NCBI GenBank assembly: GCA_020283515.1
Contig: JAHZTW010000001.1
Coordinates: 236,411,434-236,475,433, forward strand
Direction: 5' to 3'
Length of the DNA: 64,000 nucleotides
From: Alliaria petiolata
Taxonomy: Eukaryota > Streptophyta > Magnoliopsida > Brassicales > Brassicaceae
The translations under genes were made by a program, and so were the position numbers. Of the stretch, positions 1 through 11,463 are shown piece after piece (position 1 is the stretch's first letter; each line of letters begins with the position of its first letter). The notes under the pieces are model-generated. The model saw nothing but the letters and a program-made list of their open reading frames with translations. It searched no databases and had not been told where the DNA came from.

Positions 1-2002
1 ACTTCAGATCTCAGTTTTCTAGCGTTTTGTTGTGTATTATTGTTTTATAGAGGGTTTGATTGGTTCTTTTTGGAATCGTTCGTAAACGTGGGCGATTGCA
101 TTATAAAAACTGAAATATTGGTCCATGGTAAGAAAATCATAAATCTTGCGATTGTTTGATGTTTTCACTTATCGCTTGATTAGTAGTCTATAATTGCTTT
201 TATTCTTTTTGTTTGTTCACTTGATTAATCTTAGTTTCTAGTTTACTTGTATTTAGAAAACCAAAAACCATAAATCGCTCTAGATTAACTTGAATTCCGT
301 AAGTTTGTTTGTTTCTTTAATATCTCTAAATCTCCTATCTACTACGTACTCGGTTATGCAATTTGCCGTGCATTTGTTTAGTTCTAAAAAGTTTTACGTA
401 TTATTTTTTTAGAATCCACCATATAATTTATACGGGAATATATACACGTGATACGTATCTCTATATATATGTTATATGATAGTCCATCATCTGGCTAACA
501 TGCATATAGCATAAAACATTAGATGTTATTTGAAGGTCGATTGCAAATTATATAATAAGAAAATAGCCAAAGTCATTTCTGAGAAGAGTTCTAATTAAGT
601 CCTTATATAACAAAGTGACTTAATACACTTGGTAAGGTCGAAATACAGTTGTGCAAATACTGCTGGAAAATGGTTTATTTAAAAACATGGAGATCGAATA
701 AAATCGATAAATTTATTGCTTACATATGCTCTGTCTCATATATATACTATTATATATGACACAGAGCATGTCTAGCTCTTACATATTTAATAGTTAAAAA
801 GTCTTGTTCGTGTTCATAAGCATTCTTGGTAACTGGGGAAGACAAAACTCTCAAGTAGAATCAGAACCGATCTTGAAATAGTTGGCGCCCATACGAAATA
901 AAATAAATTTCTTTTCTATATTTTTTACAAAACTATAATTTATTTAGTTGAATTTTACGGTTTAACGATTCGTTTCTTTACTTAAGAAAGAAAATGAGAG
1001 AACAAAAGTAAATCGCTTTTCTCTTTCTATATATTTGTATATGATATTTCTACTATCTTTAACATTCTAATTACCATATGTTTTTGTTATTATATTTCCC
1101 AAACTTCCTTTTGTTTATAACATTAGCATTAAAATAGTTCAAACGTGTAGGAATATTGGAAAAAAAACGTTTAAGCTTGTAGGATTGAAAATAATAATAA
1201 TAATAATAAGCGAGGCTTTCATGCAGAGATCATTTCCATCTAATTCCTCTTTTATGGAAAGATCATTTCCATTCAATTTTCCCTATTTGCAGAGATTTAT
1301 ACCATCATTCTGTTTTATTTAACATCAAGAACTCGAAAATTTGTTCGCTCGTCTTTAATCACTGAAAAATTAGCCTTATATTTGGCACTCAAGCAGATCC
1401 GAGAGAACTTTCTATCTTACCCTTTTCATGATTTTCTTTTTATGTAAGTGATATCATTCAGAAGTGGATTCATTGGCAAAGAGTTTCTTACTTTCTTTTG
1501 TTGTAATTCAAGTTAATTTTTAAATAAGATTGTTAGGTTTCCACATTTCTGAAAGCCTTATTCAAATGTTTCATGGCTATGTCCTCAAAACTGGTTTTTT
1601 GATTAGAGAGAGTCTTTCTCAGAAAGACCCTAAAGCCAAGAGCTTAGTGTAGTTTTCATCTTACCATCTAGTCCAGTAGTGTGTGGTAGAGAGTTTCTAG
1701 AAGCAGCTAGAGCGTAGACTTTACTTTTCGAGTCTAGCACGAATCTTACTTTTGCATCTGATTTTTTTATTTTTCATTTTTGGAATATATTATTTTCTAC
1801 TCCAAGACTGATTTATTATTGTTAAGCAAAAACATCCATATCTCTGAGCCAAAAGAAGTGATTACTAATTTAAGCCAAAACATCTGATCTTAAGATTTAC
1901 AGAGAAATAAAATCACCACAAACTAAGAAGAAGCATAGAGGTTCACATAAACTCAAGTAGTAAAAGAAAACCTTGTATGTCCATAATCAAATACTATGAG
2001 GA
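1..2002. other. Intergenic DNA left of the F-box gene
   Basis: No open reading frame here resembles a known protein and no RNA gene is recognisable. The stretch is AT-rich with many stops in all frames. It holds a 19-bp-arm inverted repeat near 726-769, a short ATA-type microsatellite near 1190-1208, and an imperfect direct repeat of a gatcatttccat motif near 1227 and 1261. The right end is the 3' flank of the minus-strand F-box gene. Basis: seen in sequence. Confidence 0.6.
726..769. repeat. Inverted repeat, 19-bp arms with 6-bp loop
   Basis: The left arm (726-744) and the reverse complement of the right arm (751-769) match at 18 of 19 positions around the loop tactat. The core of each arm is atgctctgt. 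It could fold as a hairpin or be a MITE relic. No target-site duplication is clear and I do not recognise a miRNA. Confidence 0.6.
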
Positions 2003-3460
2003 TCAGAGAACAACCACTTGGCATGAGGTAGAGAGTCTCGGAATGGTAAGAAGTAGTTCCTTGAGGATAACAGATTGTTCTTTCTTTTTGGGACCATCCA
2101 AGCATAGAGTGAGTTTCATGAGGTTCATTGAGTTCTCAAGTAAGTACCTCACTAGCTTCATCGCCACCCCTTTAAAAGGCCAATCTATTTCAACATACTC
2201 GAGAGATGCTAGGACACGCCGAGTTTCGGGCAAAATATGAATCCCCTCCTTCTCCTCATAGTATCTAGCTCCCTGCATGTCCAATACAACCGAGTACAGG
2301 AAACACAAGTTAAACATACGATACTTAGCATCTTAAGATAAGGAAACTTTATGGTTTAGTGGACAATTCCTCACCACGGCAAGAGATTTTAGATTGGGGC
2401 ATCTCTCAAGAATGATTGGCAACATCTCCCACTTGTAGCCAAAGAACACAACTCGCAAGAAAGATAGGTTCTTGAACAAAGGTAGTGACTCACATCTTGA
2501 GTATTCATAAATGACCTCAAGAGTACTCGAAGCGATGATCAAACCTTGGACACGAGCGATCCCAGCGAGAAATTTGCGAATCATATGTCTCTTCTGTAGA
2601 TCATTTGGATCAAACTTCTTCTCCAGAATCAAGTTAAACACAGTGTCGATATCAGCTTTCACAAGGGAGCTCATGTTATCTAGTACGAAACTGGCGGTTC
2701 GATAATCACGGAGCCTCAAATACTTAAGCCTAGGAGCATCAATTGCAACTACTAGATGTTCATCGAAATCCTCCTCACAGTCAGAAACAATAGTTAAGCT
2801 CAACAGAGACTGAGAGCGAACAGTTAAAACTTCAGCTTCATCACCGAGACTCCTCTCTATACCTAATCTTTCGAGTACAGGGCAGCCTGAGATGAGCGTT
2901 TCTAAAACCGAATCGTCGGCGAACTTGACCGTATCAAGAACTATAGCTTTGAGGGAAGGTAAAGAAACAAACTTGGGATTAGGCAATGTAACGTAGGAGA
3001 GCCTTAACGATACCAAGCTCTCGCATGTGTAAACCGTTGGAGGTACCTGAAGTTCATCGTCTTCCTTACACATGTCCGTAACATGGAGATGCTGAATCTT
3101 CCGATTAACGACGGTGTTGATCCACCGCGTGTGATGAGCGAAATCAGGCGCGTTCTCTAACCAATTGTACATTATTAGCTTGAAAATCTGTATGCGCGAA
3201 TCGCTGTTGAAACCCAGAAACGTATCGATGAAACTCACCAGGGCGTTTGGCTCCCGGAAATCACCATACTCCAGATCCAAACCAGGTACGAATCGCCAGA
3301 GATTTCTCCATCTGCTGGATAAAACGCTGGTCTTCACCGCATATTTTGTATAGAGCTTCAAGAGTATCTCGATCCTCAAGGAATCTGGCAAGCTGCTCAG
3401 TCTATCTATTCCATCACCCGATCGGTCGCCGCGAACACGTTTCTCTTGCTCTTCGTCCAT
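2003..3460 (-). CDS. F-box/FBD/LRR-repeat protein
   Basis: Two-exon gene. Exon 1 is 3460-2348 and exon 2 is 2272-2003, with a 75-bp intron (donor GTTTCC, acceptor ATGCAG) that keeps the frame and gives 460 residues, the usual size of this family. An N-terminal F-box (about residues 17-60; DRLSSLPDSL then VLSSRWRNLW) should bind SKP1/ASK in an SCF ubiquitin ligase. Leucine-rich repeats follow (CPVLERLGI, SLLSLTIV, CPNLKSLAV), then a C-terminal FBD domain in exon 2 (LASLEYVEID ... ENSMNLMKLTLCL). The start is the first ATG before the F-box. Substrate unknown. This family expands rapidly in Brassicaceae, and I do not place this gene in the synteny block that follows. The family call is secure; the exact donor is inferred from frame and domain continuity. 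Confidence 0.9.
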
Positions 3461-5392
3461 TTACGCCCTCAAAATCGATTAAAATCTTCCCACAAAATGA
3501 TGGAAATCTCGAATCAGCAGTCCACCGCGAACGAGTAGACGAAAATGGAGCGAGATCGAGAAACCTCGCCGTGGAATATTTTCCGGTGGCTGATTCTCTG
3601 GAGCCCGTTTAGGGTTTACCCCTCTCGGTGGAAAAGGGCAAAATATCTCGCGAGCTTTGTTTGGAAATACGGTATCTAAAACCGGCTCGGTTTAATTTGG
3701 TTTAGTTCAGTTCCAAATCATCACAGCTCATCACTATCATCAACACGGCTATTTACAAACCGTAATTTGTCAAAGTGATTAAACGACTTCGTTTTTGTGT
3801 CTGGATCATATATAACACCCGTGGGCTTATTCTGGGCTGTTTTCGTACGTGCAAGTTTCTTCATTGTCTTTTTTTTTACATTATAACCCCCTAATTTTTA
3901 GATTTCTTCGTCTATGGACCCTTTTCTTTTTAGAGCGCCGCAAGACTCAGAGGAAGAAGACTAGTAAAATGTGTTTTGGAAACTCTTAAAATCGATCGAG
4001 CCATGTACATTTAAGCAAGTCAATTTTCTATCTCCAGTTTTTGAAAAATATTTCTTCAAAAAGCGAGATTTCTAAAATGTCAAATTAATAATCCTCGACT
4101 CATCATCATTAATGATCCTCGGCTTAGCGTGCTCCTTTACGAACCACCACGATCACACTTGTCGACGAAATAGTACGTAACATGAGATAAATTTATAATG
4201 TTGATAATTAATTTACTCTTAATGATAACGTTATAAAATCAATGTTATTGGTGTAGCCTTTTCTTATAATTTGATAGCTGATTTAGATTATATAATGCAA
4301 ATTACAAATAAGAAGTATAACTTTTGAACTGAGAACATAATTGGATGTTTTGTTTTTAACCTAAATGAGCATAGTGGTATATATCTTAGCATGTAAGATT
4401 TGTAAATAGCTAAGGAAACAAAAGAGAAAAACGAAACACTTTATTGACCACTAAAATCTACGCGTTCTGAAAAGAAAAAACTTGTTGAAACAACAATACA
4501 AAGTGCACACTTTTCAGTCTTTTCTGGACAATAATCATTATTCCCGGCTAATTTGCTTCTGCTTTTCTTCTTTTGTCTTATAGTTTCTGTAAATAAATAG
4601 AAAAACATCCATCACTCATATTTTCATTACCACTGCAATGATCTCATACCATATGTAACACCAGTTACACCACCACACTTACAATTTAACTATGGCTCAA
4701 CGAAATCTGAGTCATTGAGTTTTGAGACGTTTTATAATATAAAAGAATGAATATAATAATTATAAAAAATAGTGGTTCAGTAATATTCTTTAAACAATTT
4801 TGAAACTTTTAACCATTTTACCACCATATCTACATTTTCTCAAATGCTCTTTAAGTACAGGATTTTATTTTAAAAAAAATACAAAATCCACGTTTGGACT
4901 AAAAAGAACTTTATAGATGAAAAAAACATTAATCTATGCGATGTAAAAACATATTTCTTTAAGACTTTAACCATTTCAATAATCTTCTATGACTCTATAA
5001 CACTAAAATTAGCAACAATTGAATGCTCTATTTTTTTTTTCAGGTATACCACCAACTTGAACTTAGATTTTATGCATATTTACAATTAAAATAATGCCAG
5101 AATGGCTTAAAAGACTATGAAAATGGACCTTTTTAAGTTCTAATCGTCTTACTCAAGTCTAAAAGTTGAAAATTTTCAATATAAGTTTTGGCATTTTCCA
5201 ATGCATTTAACCTTTTTCTAATACTATATAATTGAAATAAACTATACATATAAAAAACATAGAAACATGGTTTTACTTTTGTCTTTGGTGCGCTACTTTA
5301 GAACTTTAGACTTTAGCGTTATTTAACACAAGAGCTAGCTCATGATAATTTACAACTACAAATCAATCTTTTGCACCCAAAAGAAAAAAAAA
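3461..5392. other. Divergent intergenic region (F-box and PLP gene promoters)
   Basis: Spacer between the minus-strand F-box gene and the plus-strand Moco-sulfurase-like gene, so it carries both promoters. It is AT-rich without long reading frames. No transposon ends with matching target duplications were seen. Confidence 0.55.
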
Positions 5393-7084
5393 ATGCACCG
5401 ATCATCTCCCGGAGATTCACCACCACCAAACTGCCTTCACGGTTGCTTCTCGTCGTCACCATTCCAAGCCGGCGGCGCCTCCGAGCATCCGCCAGATTCA
5501 ACCCCCACCATCACTTCTGCCACCCTCCGCCGTGATTTCGCTCAAACCACCGCCACCACCATTTTCCCGGACACCCAATTCACCGACCCAAATTCTCTCC
5601 CTTCCCTTCAAGAATCCTTCTCCGATTTCATCCAAGCTTACCCCAATTACGCCGACACTCACAAGATCGACCGCATCAGATCCGACCACTACTTTCACTT
5701 GGGTTTAACACATTACACGTGTCTTGATTACATAGGGATTGGTTTATACTCTTACTCACAGTTACTCAACTACGACCCTTCCACTTACCAGATCTCTTCT
5801 TCCTTGTCTGAAAGTCCCTTCTTCAGTGTTTCTCCCAAGATCGGTAACCTCAAGGAGAAGCTTCTCAGCGATGGAGGTCAAGAAACAGAGTTTGAGTACT
5901 CGATGAAGAGAAGAATTATGGGTTTTCTCAAAATCTCCGAGGAAGATTACTCGATGGTCTTCACCGCAAATAGAACTTCTGCTTTCAGACTCGTCGCCGA
6001 GTCTTACCCCTTTAACTCAAAACGGAAGCTTTTGACGGTTTACGACTACGAGAGCGAGGCCGTGGATGAAATCAACAGAGTCTCTGAGAAACGTGGAGCT
6101 AAAGTAGCTGCAGCGGAATTCTCATGGCCAGGACTGAGAATATGTTCGTCTAAGCTGAGGAAGATGGTCACTGGTGGGAAAACCGGGAACAAGAAGAAGA
6201 AGAAAGGTATTTTCGTATTTCCACTTCATTCTAGGGTTACGGGATCTAGGTATCCGTATCTCTGGATGAGTGTGGCGCAAGAAAACGGGTGGCATGTGAT
6301 GATCGATGCTTGCGGTTTGGGACCTAAGGATATGGACAGCTTCGGTCTTTCGATATATAATCCTGATTTCATGGTGTGTTCGTTCTACAAGGTGTTTGGA
6401 GAAAATCCTTCCGGATTCGGTTGCTTGTTCGTCAAGAAATCCACCATCCCGATTCTTGAATCTTCCTCTGGTTCAGGTATGGTCAATCTCGTACCTACCG
6501 ACAATCCAATTTCGTTACACGCCTTGGAAATCCACCGGGCACAAACAGAATCGGAAGAAGCAGATAGCTTTAGTTCTGGAATCGAATACAGAGGCCTAGA
6601 TCACGTGGACTCACTTGGGTTGGTAGCAACAGGGAAGAGATCAAGATGTTTGATCAATTGGTTGGTAAGTGCTCTCTACAAACTCAAACATTCGACAAGT
6701 AGTCGTCTCGTTAAAATCTACGGTCCAAAGGTTAATTTCAATCGAGGACCAGCGATTGCGTTCAATCTATTAGACCAAAAGGGAGAGAGAATCGAGCCTT
6801 TTGTCGTGCAGAAGCTAGCCGGTAGCAGCAATATCTCACTCGGACAAGGTTTCTTGAAGAAAATCTTGTTCGAAGAGGAGTACGAAGGTGTGAAAGACAG
6901 AGTTCTTGAGAAGAGAAAGAACGAACCGGGGATTTCTGTTCTTACTGCTGCGTTAGGGTTTCTTGCGAATTTCGAAGATGTTTATAAGCTTTGGATTTTC
7001 GTTGCTCGGTTTTTGGATCCAGAGTTTGTTGAGAAGGAGAGTGTGAGATGTGGAGTTCATGCCTTTGAACACAAAGAGCCGTGA
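5393..7084 (+). CDS. PLP-dependent molybdenum-cofactor-sulfurase-like protein (At5g51920 type)
   Basis: Intronless gene of 563 residues. It belongs to the aminotransferase class-V / Moco sulfurase N-terminal-like family of plants, which is related to the NifS-like half of ABA3 but lacks the MOSC half. The likely PLP-binding lysine is K333 in CSFYKVFGENPSGFG. Other fold signatures are the TANRTSAFRL segment and the HVMIDACGLGPKD aspartate motif. The open frame extends upstream to 5342, but the ATG at 5393 sits in an A-rich context, starts the conserved-looking MHRSSPGDSPPP segment and avoids a lysine-rich leader, so I chose it. The C-terminus (LGFLANFEDVYKLWIFVARF) is intact. The biochemical role of these MOSC-less members is not established. 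By memory this is the ortholog of At5g51920, which fits the next genes. Confidence 0.9.
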   Translation: MHRSSPGDSPPPNCLHGCFSSSPFQAGGASEHPPDSTPTITSATLRRDFAQTTATTIFPDTQFTDPNSLPSLQESFSDFIQAYPNYADTHKIDRIRSDHYFHLGLTHYTCLDYIGIGLYSYSQLLNYDPSTYQISSSLSESPFFSVSPKIGNLKEKLLSDGGQETEFEYSMKRRIMGFLKISEEDYSMVFTANRTSAFRLVAESYPFNSKRKLLTVYDYESEAVDEINRVSEKRGAKVAAAEFSWPGLRICSSKLRKMVTGGKTGNKKKKKGIFVFPLHSRVTGSRYPYLWMSVAQENGWHVMIDACGLGPKDMDSFGLSIYNPDFMVCSFYKVFGENPSGFGCLFVKKSTIPILESSSGSGMVNLVPTDNPISLHALEIHRAQTESEEADSFSSGIEYRGLDHVDSLGLVATGKRSRCLINWLVSALYKLKHSTSSRLVKIYGPKVNFNRGPAIAFNLLDQKGERIEPFVVQKLAGSSNISLGQGFLKKILFEEEYEGVKDRVLEKRKNEPGISVLTAALGFLANFEDVYKLWIFVARFLDPEFVEKESVRCGVHAFEHKEP

Positions 7085-7176
7085 AGTAGTCTAGGTTCGG
7101 TTTTGGTTGGTTCGGTTTGGTTTGGTTCACTTCAAATTGCAAGTATTGTACTTCGAATCATATATATATAGTCAAA

Positions 7177-7994
7177 TCTCTCTCTATTTAAGCTATCCAC
7201 ATCATCAACTTTTTTTTCTTTCTAATGGGCTTTTATATATATATATTTCATATGAGCCTTCACATAACATAAATTTAGAAATTAAAAAACAAATTCTCTA
7301 CAAACAAAAAACTATAAATTCTCTAAAAAATTAATTATTAAAAATGTTAATTGTAATAAAAATCAAATAAAATGTAGAAACACAATTGGAAACCCTACGA
7401 ACAGTACTAAAAAAGACAAAAATACTAAAAAAAAATTCTAAAATCCATGAAAATGAATAAAAAGACATTAAAACCTATCAACAATATTACATATAAAAAA
7501 CAAAATGCAGATATTCCAACGAAAAAAGAATCTACATCCGAATGACTTTAAACTACACTTAAAGAGGCTATAAATTAGGCATCCACATGACATTAGTTCA
7601 AAAATAAAAACAAATACTTATTCTACAAACCACAAAACTGAAAATTCTCTACCAAAAAAAAAACCATAACGATTGTGAATTCACTTTGTTGATCTCGCAT
7701 AAAATAAGCGATAGAAAAAAAAACTACTTGAATAAAAATATTCAGTGGAATACATAAATAGTTACGCAGCGTATAAGTATAAAATAATATTTTTAACAAT
7801 TAACATATCTCAATTTATATTAAGTAAAATATTTCACAAAAGATCTATATATTCAACAATAATAAAATAAATTAAAATAATATTTAAAATATTAAAAAAA
7901 ACAGAAAAACATAATAGTAATAAAAACATATAAAATTATAAATTAAAAAAAAAATTAACAGATAACTCCGCGCAACGCGCGGGTTGATTTCTAG
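7177..7994 (+). mobile_element. Non-autonomous Helitron (818 bp)
   Basis: The 3' end is diagnostic. A GC-rich hairpin (CCGCGC, loop AAC, GCGCGG; 7968-7982) lies 8 bp before a terminal CTAG (7991-7994) followed by T. The rest of the element is very AT-rich and non-coding. The proposed 5' end is TC at 7177 (TCTCTCTCTATTTAAG) preceded by A, which fits insertion between A and T. A related 5'-like segment, including catccacatgac, recurs near 7568, so a second partial copy or nested start is possible. The 3' end is firm; the 5' end is inferred. Confidence 0.7.
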
Positions 7995-8574
7995 TTTGAT
8001 AAATTAAGAGGTTTAAAACTTAGTAGCTTCTGTTCCTAATTCACTCGTCTACTAAATTATTCAAATGTTAACTACGGTATCTTCTAAATTATTAAAATGT
8101 TAATGGACAGAGAGATGTATTCGGGCTAAGGCCCAAACACTAAAATGGGCCCATATTGGTTCAGCTGACTCAATCCATGTGAATATGCGAAGATGTGATC
8201 CACACCGTTTATTTGATATAGGACTATAAAAATGAAACGAGGATCTTGAGGGCCCCTACTTCCATCTTTGTAGGGTTCGTGAAGAGGATAAGGTGCGGTG
8301 GGGACTTCTCTACCTTTCTAGGGTTTGTTCAATTTCCCCCCTTTTTTCACTCTTCTTTAATTTACAAAAATTCAAATGACTTTTTATGGTTTGTTTCGTC
8401 TGTCAAATTTCGAGATAAATCTTTAATCAGTAAAATAATAAGTTGACTATTCGACTGAAATAAAAAAAAATTGAATCTTTGTTCTGCAGTTTTCTCTCAA
8501 GTGATTTTGAATTTATTCTCTTGTTAGTGAAATCTAAAGTTTTGTTCACATTCAGATTTCTAGCGTTTTGGGAA
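7995..8574 (+). promoter_or_regulatory. TCP19 promoter and 5' leader region
   Basis: Sequence between the Helitron 3' end and the TCP19 start codon. It contains the site II/TCP-type cluster at 8130-8153, a possible short upstream reading frame beginning at 8246, and leader sequence from about 8250 on. An intron in the 5' leader (possible acceptor ttctgcag near 8488) is plausible but not demonstrable from sequence alone. Confidence 0.4.
8130..8153. promoter_or_regulatory. Site II / TCP-binding elements upstream of TCP19
   Basis: GGCCCA at 8130-8135 and the palindrome TGGGCCCA at 8146-8153 lie about 420 bp before the TCP19 ATG. TGGGCC/T (site II) is the class I TCP recognition core in plant promoters, so autoregulation or cross-regulation by TCP proteins is possible. 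The motifs are seen; the function is inferred. Confidence 0.5.
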
Positions 8575-9495
8575 ATGGAATCGAATCAAGAAGGCGAATC
8601 GATTCGAGAGATTGACGAAAACAATAGCGCCCAAGCAACCATGGCCAATCTATCCGACCCGAATCCGGAAACCGACCCGGGTTTGCTCATGAAAGAAGAA
8701 GAAAACGACCCAATAAGGCAACACGAGGTCGGGTTTCTTCAGCCGATGACGAATTCGCTCATCCTACAGAGGAAACCGGCTCCGAAACGGCCGTCTAAAG
8801 ACCGTCACACGAAAGTAGAGGGTCGAGGTCGGAGGATCCGAATGCCCGCCGGTTGCGCCGCCCGGGTTTTCCAGTTGACCCGTGAGCTCGGCCACAAATC
8901 CGACGGAGAGACCATTCGGTGGCTACTCGAACAGTCTGAGCCGGCGATAATCGAGGCAACCGGAACCGGAACCATACCGGCGATTGCTGTCTCCGTCAAC
9001 GGAACGCTAAAGATTCCGACGGGTTCTCCGCCGCACCATGAGAGCGACGGCGGCTCCGTTGACCTAATGAAGAAACGGAGGAAGAGAAACTGCACGAGTG
9101 AATTCGTAGACGTTAACGAACAAGACAGCTCCGTTACTTCTGGTCTGGCTCCGATAACGGCGTCGAATTACGGTGTTAACTTAATGAACGTGAATACGCA
9201 GAATTTTGTGCCGTTTTGGCCGTTCGTTACTGGTGGGCCGAATCAAATGGGCCATATGTGGGCCATTCCTGCCGTTGGTGCTGCTGCTCCGTCGTTTCTG
9301 AACGTTGGCACTAGACCGGTACCGAGTTACGTCTCAAACGCTTCGGCCGCCGCCGCTGAACCGCAGATAGAAGCAAGCGGCGACGGTACCACGACGCAAA
9401 CGCTGAGAGATTTTTCGTTGGAGATTTATGATAGAAAAGAGCTTCAGTTTTTGGGTGGAACAGAGAACACATCGCCGTCTTCGTGTAACACTTAG
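8575..9495 (+). CDS. TCP19: Class I TCP transcription factor, TCP19-like
   Basis: Intronless, 306 residues. The TCP basic helix-loop-helix domain runs from about residue 75 to 138: basic region KDRHTKVEGRGRRIRMP, helix I CAARVFQLTRELG, and helix II GETIRWLLEQSEPAII followed by ATGTGTIPAIA. The short basic region and this helix sequence mark class I (PCF type), which binds GTGGGNCC/TGGGCC-like sites in the nucleus. The rest is low-complexity: acidic N-terminus, and Ala/Pro/Ser-rich C-terminus with an alanine run. The frame is open upstream to 8479, but MESNQEGES at 8575 has good context and the upstream part reads as translated 5' leader. Position between the At5g51920-like gene and peroxidase 66 supports TCP19 (At5g51910). 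Confidence 0.9.
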   Translation: MESNQEGESIREIDENNSAQATMANLSDPNPETDPGLLMKEEENDPIRQHEVGFLQPMTNSLILQRKPAPKRPSKDRHTKVEGRGRRIRMPAGCAARVFQLTRELGHKSDGETIRWLLEQSEPAIIEATGTGTIPAIAVSVNGTLKIPTGSPPHHESDGGSVDLMKKRRKRNCTSEFVDVNEQDSSVTSGLAPITASNYGVNLMNVNTQNFVPFWPFVTGGPNQMGHMWAIPAVGAAAPSFLNVGTRPVPSYVSNASAAAAEPQIEASGDGTTTQTLRDFSLEIYDRKELQFLGGTENTSPSSCNT

Positions 9496-11348
9496 GAAAT
9501 TTTTAATTGTTAGTCTTGTTGTTAGGCCAGTTTGATTATTGAGCAGAGAGGGTGTGTAAAAGAGTTGGAGAAGAATTATATTACATTAAAACTTCTAATG
9601 TTTTGTTCAAAAAATTGGTTTTGACTTTGTCAAAATCCTATGGAGTAATATTTTAAGACAAGCACGAGCTTCTAGGAACGTGCACGAGCCTGTTCTCTTT
9701 TCGTCTTGGGCTCTTCGTCATGAGTCTCAATCTCATGACACGTTTTTCAGCATTTTTGTGAATAGGTGCGCCTAGTTTAATTAAACTGAACCTAATTCAC
9801 CAGAAATAATTATGTTTCTGAACGCCTATCATAATCGAGATCAAGAAATATGCATGTTGTGCTCGATTAAGGCCGGGCTTAATTTGGTACGGACCAGAGT
9901 GTAGTGTAGGTCCACGATCGTTTTGCATGGACGAGAATATACAAATTTAAAGCCCAAATTAAAGCAGCCCAAATAGGCGTAGACCATAGACCAAATTCAA
10001 AAAATGAAACGTAACCCCAATACTATGTATGTCTATAAACCGAAACAAATAAAAAAAATTCTTGTATTGATTATGTATGTGACATATTTTTGTCTCTATG
10101 GCCTACCGGAACTAGATCAAACTAAACCGTATCGAAAGTGTTATCATGTATTCACATTTTTATGTAATACATCTTATAATCCAAATCCAGTTATAATGTC
10201 TCATTGTTGACAAAAGAAGAAGAAGGAAGTTTTCTCAATTTTTTTAATTTTCCTTAATTGCAGGACAAGTAGTGCAGTACACGTGAGAGGATAAACAAAA
10301 AGGATGCGCGAAAAAAAAGTACAACAAATCCTTCACCAACCGTACCGCTAAGCCAGGGCATTGAAACCAAACACTGATAGGCATAACTCAACAGTAGCTA
10401 CCCTTTTTTGACCATCTTCTCTTTTAATTCACTTCTGTATTCATTTTTAATCTTACTCTATCTACACACGCACATCATTATGCACCATTTTTTTTATTAA
10501 ATCATTATGCACCATTTTACATCTGTAACATCTGATGTTAGTCTACATCACCCATATGTACATCACACATCGTTTACTCGGACAATCTGGATTCTAATCC
10601 GAAGTCTTTCCTTAGTATACTTTTTATTAATATTTGAAAAAATATTCAATTTATTTCAAGATTTTCACCAAGTACAATAAAACTCTATAATTTTTTTTTT
10701 TTTAATCTGAATGCAAATTATGAAAACAATTACAAGAATATTTTTAACGAACAAATTAATTATTCTCCAAAGATCTACAATAGATATGTGGGCCCACCAT
10801 GAATATCTTCTATCCGTCTTTTTCTTATCTGGTTATCTCCAATAAGCTGTTGTAGATCCGTTCTTCCGTATCTGTTGGAAATCGAAATCCATATTTTCTG
10901 CTGTAGAAGTATTAAAAAACTCTTAAGTCAACCACTAAACTAAGAAGGCTTCCACAAAACTCTATAAATTAATACTCGAAATCTAATTTATATTTTATGA
11001 TCCCAGTTCGCAAATGTCAAAAATCAAGAACATCCATTTGTTTTTATAGAAAATCTCAAAGTTTTATTATAGATACTATTACTAGATATATACTCAGGGT
11101 CGAATATATACATTTTTTATGGTTACTAAAAACAATAAAGATTCTGTCCAGTTCTGCTGCACATATTCTAACCAAAGTACATACATGCTTAGACTCAAAG
11201 TACAATTTTTTTAAGAGAGAAAAAATCGAACACCGGAATATATGCATGTTTGTTCCAAATAATTTGAGTACCTTTAAAGCATATATTATACACGCACACA
11301 TTTTTCTAGAATATTAGCCTCTCTAATCTTTGCTCTCATGGCTCTCCT
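9496..11348. other. Intergenic region between TCP19 and peroxidase 66
   Basis: AT-rich spacer with the TCP19 3' flank and the peroxidase promoter. It has scattered GCCCAA motifs near 9950-9975 and no convincing coding region. The small cytochrome P450-like locus that I recall at this position in A. thaliana (At5g51900) is not visible here. Confidence 0.5.
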
Positions 11349-11355
11349 TATATAA
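11349..11355 (+). promoter_or_regulatory. TATA box of the peroxidase gene
   Basis: TATATAA lies 109 bp before the start codon. A short pyrimidine/CA-rich leader (an ACACACACACAC run near 11440) follows, as in typical plant TATA promoters. Confidence 0.55.
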
Positions 11356-11463
11356 GCCAAATAGTCCCGCTTCTTCTTCATCATCACCAAATCCTCAAAA
11401 CAACTTCAATAACAAAGAGTGCTTTTTGAGGCCTAAACACACACACACACAAAATCCCATAAA

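Noticed and set aside
5498..5698. Gly/Val-rich minus-strand frame over the PLP gene
   Set aside because: Antisense shadow of the proline-rich N-terminus.
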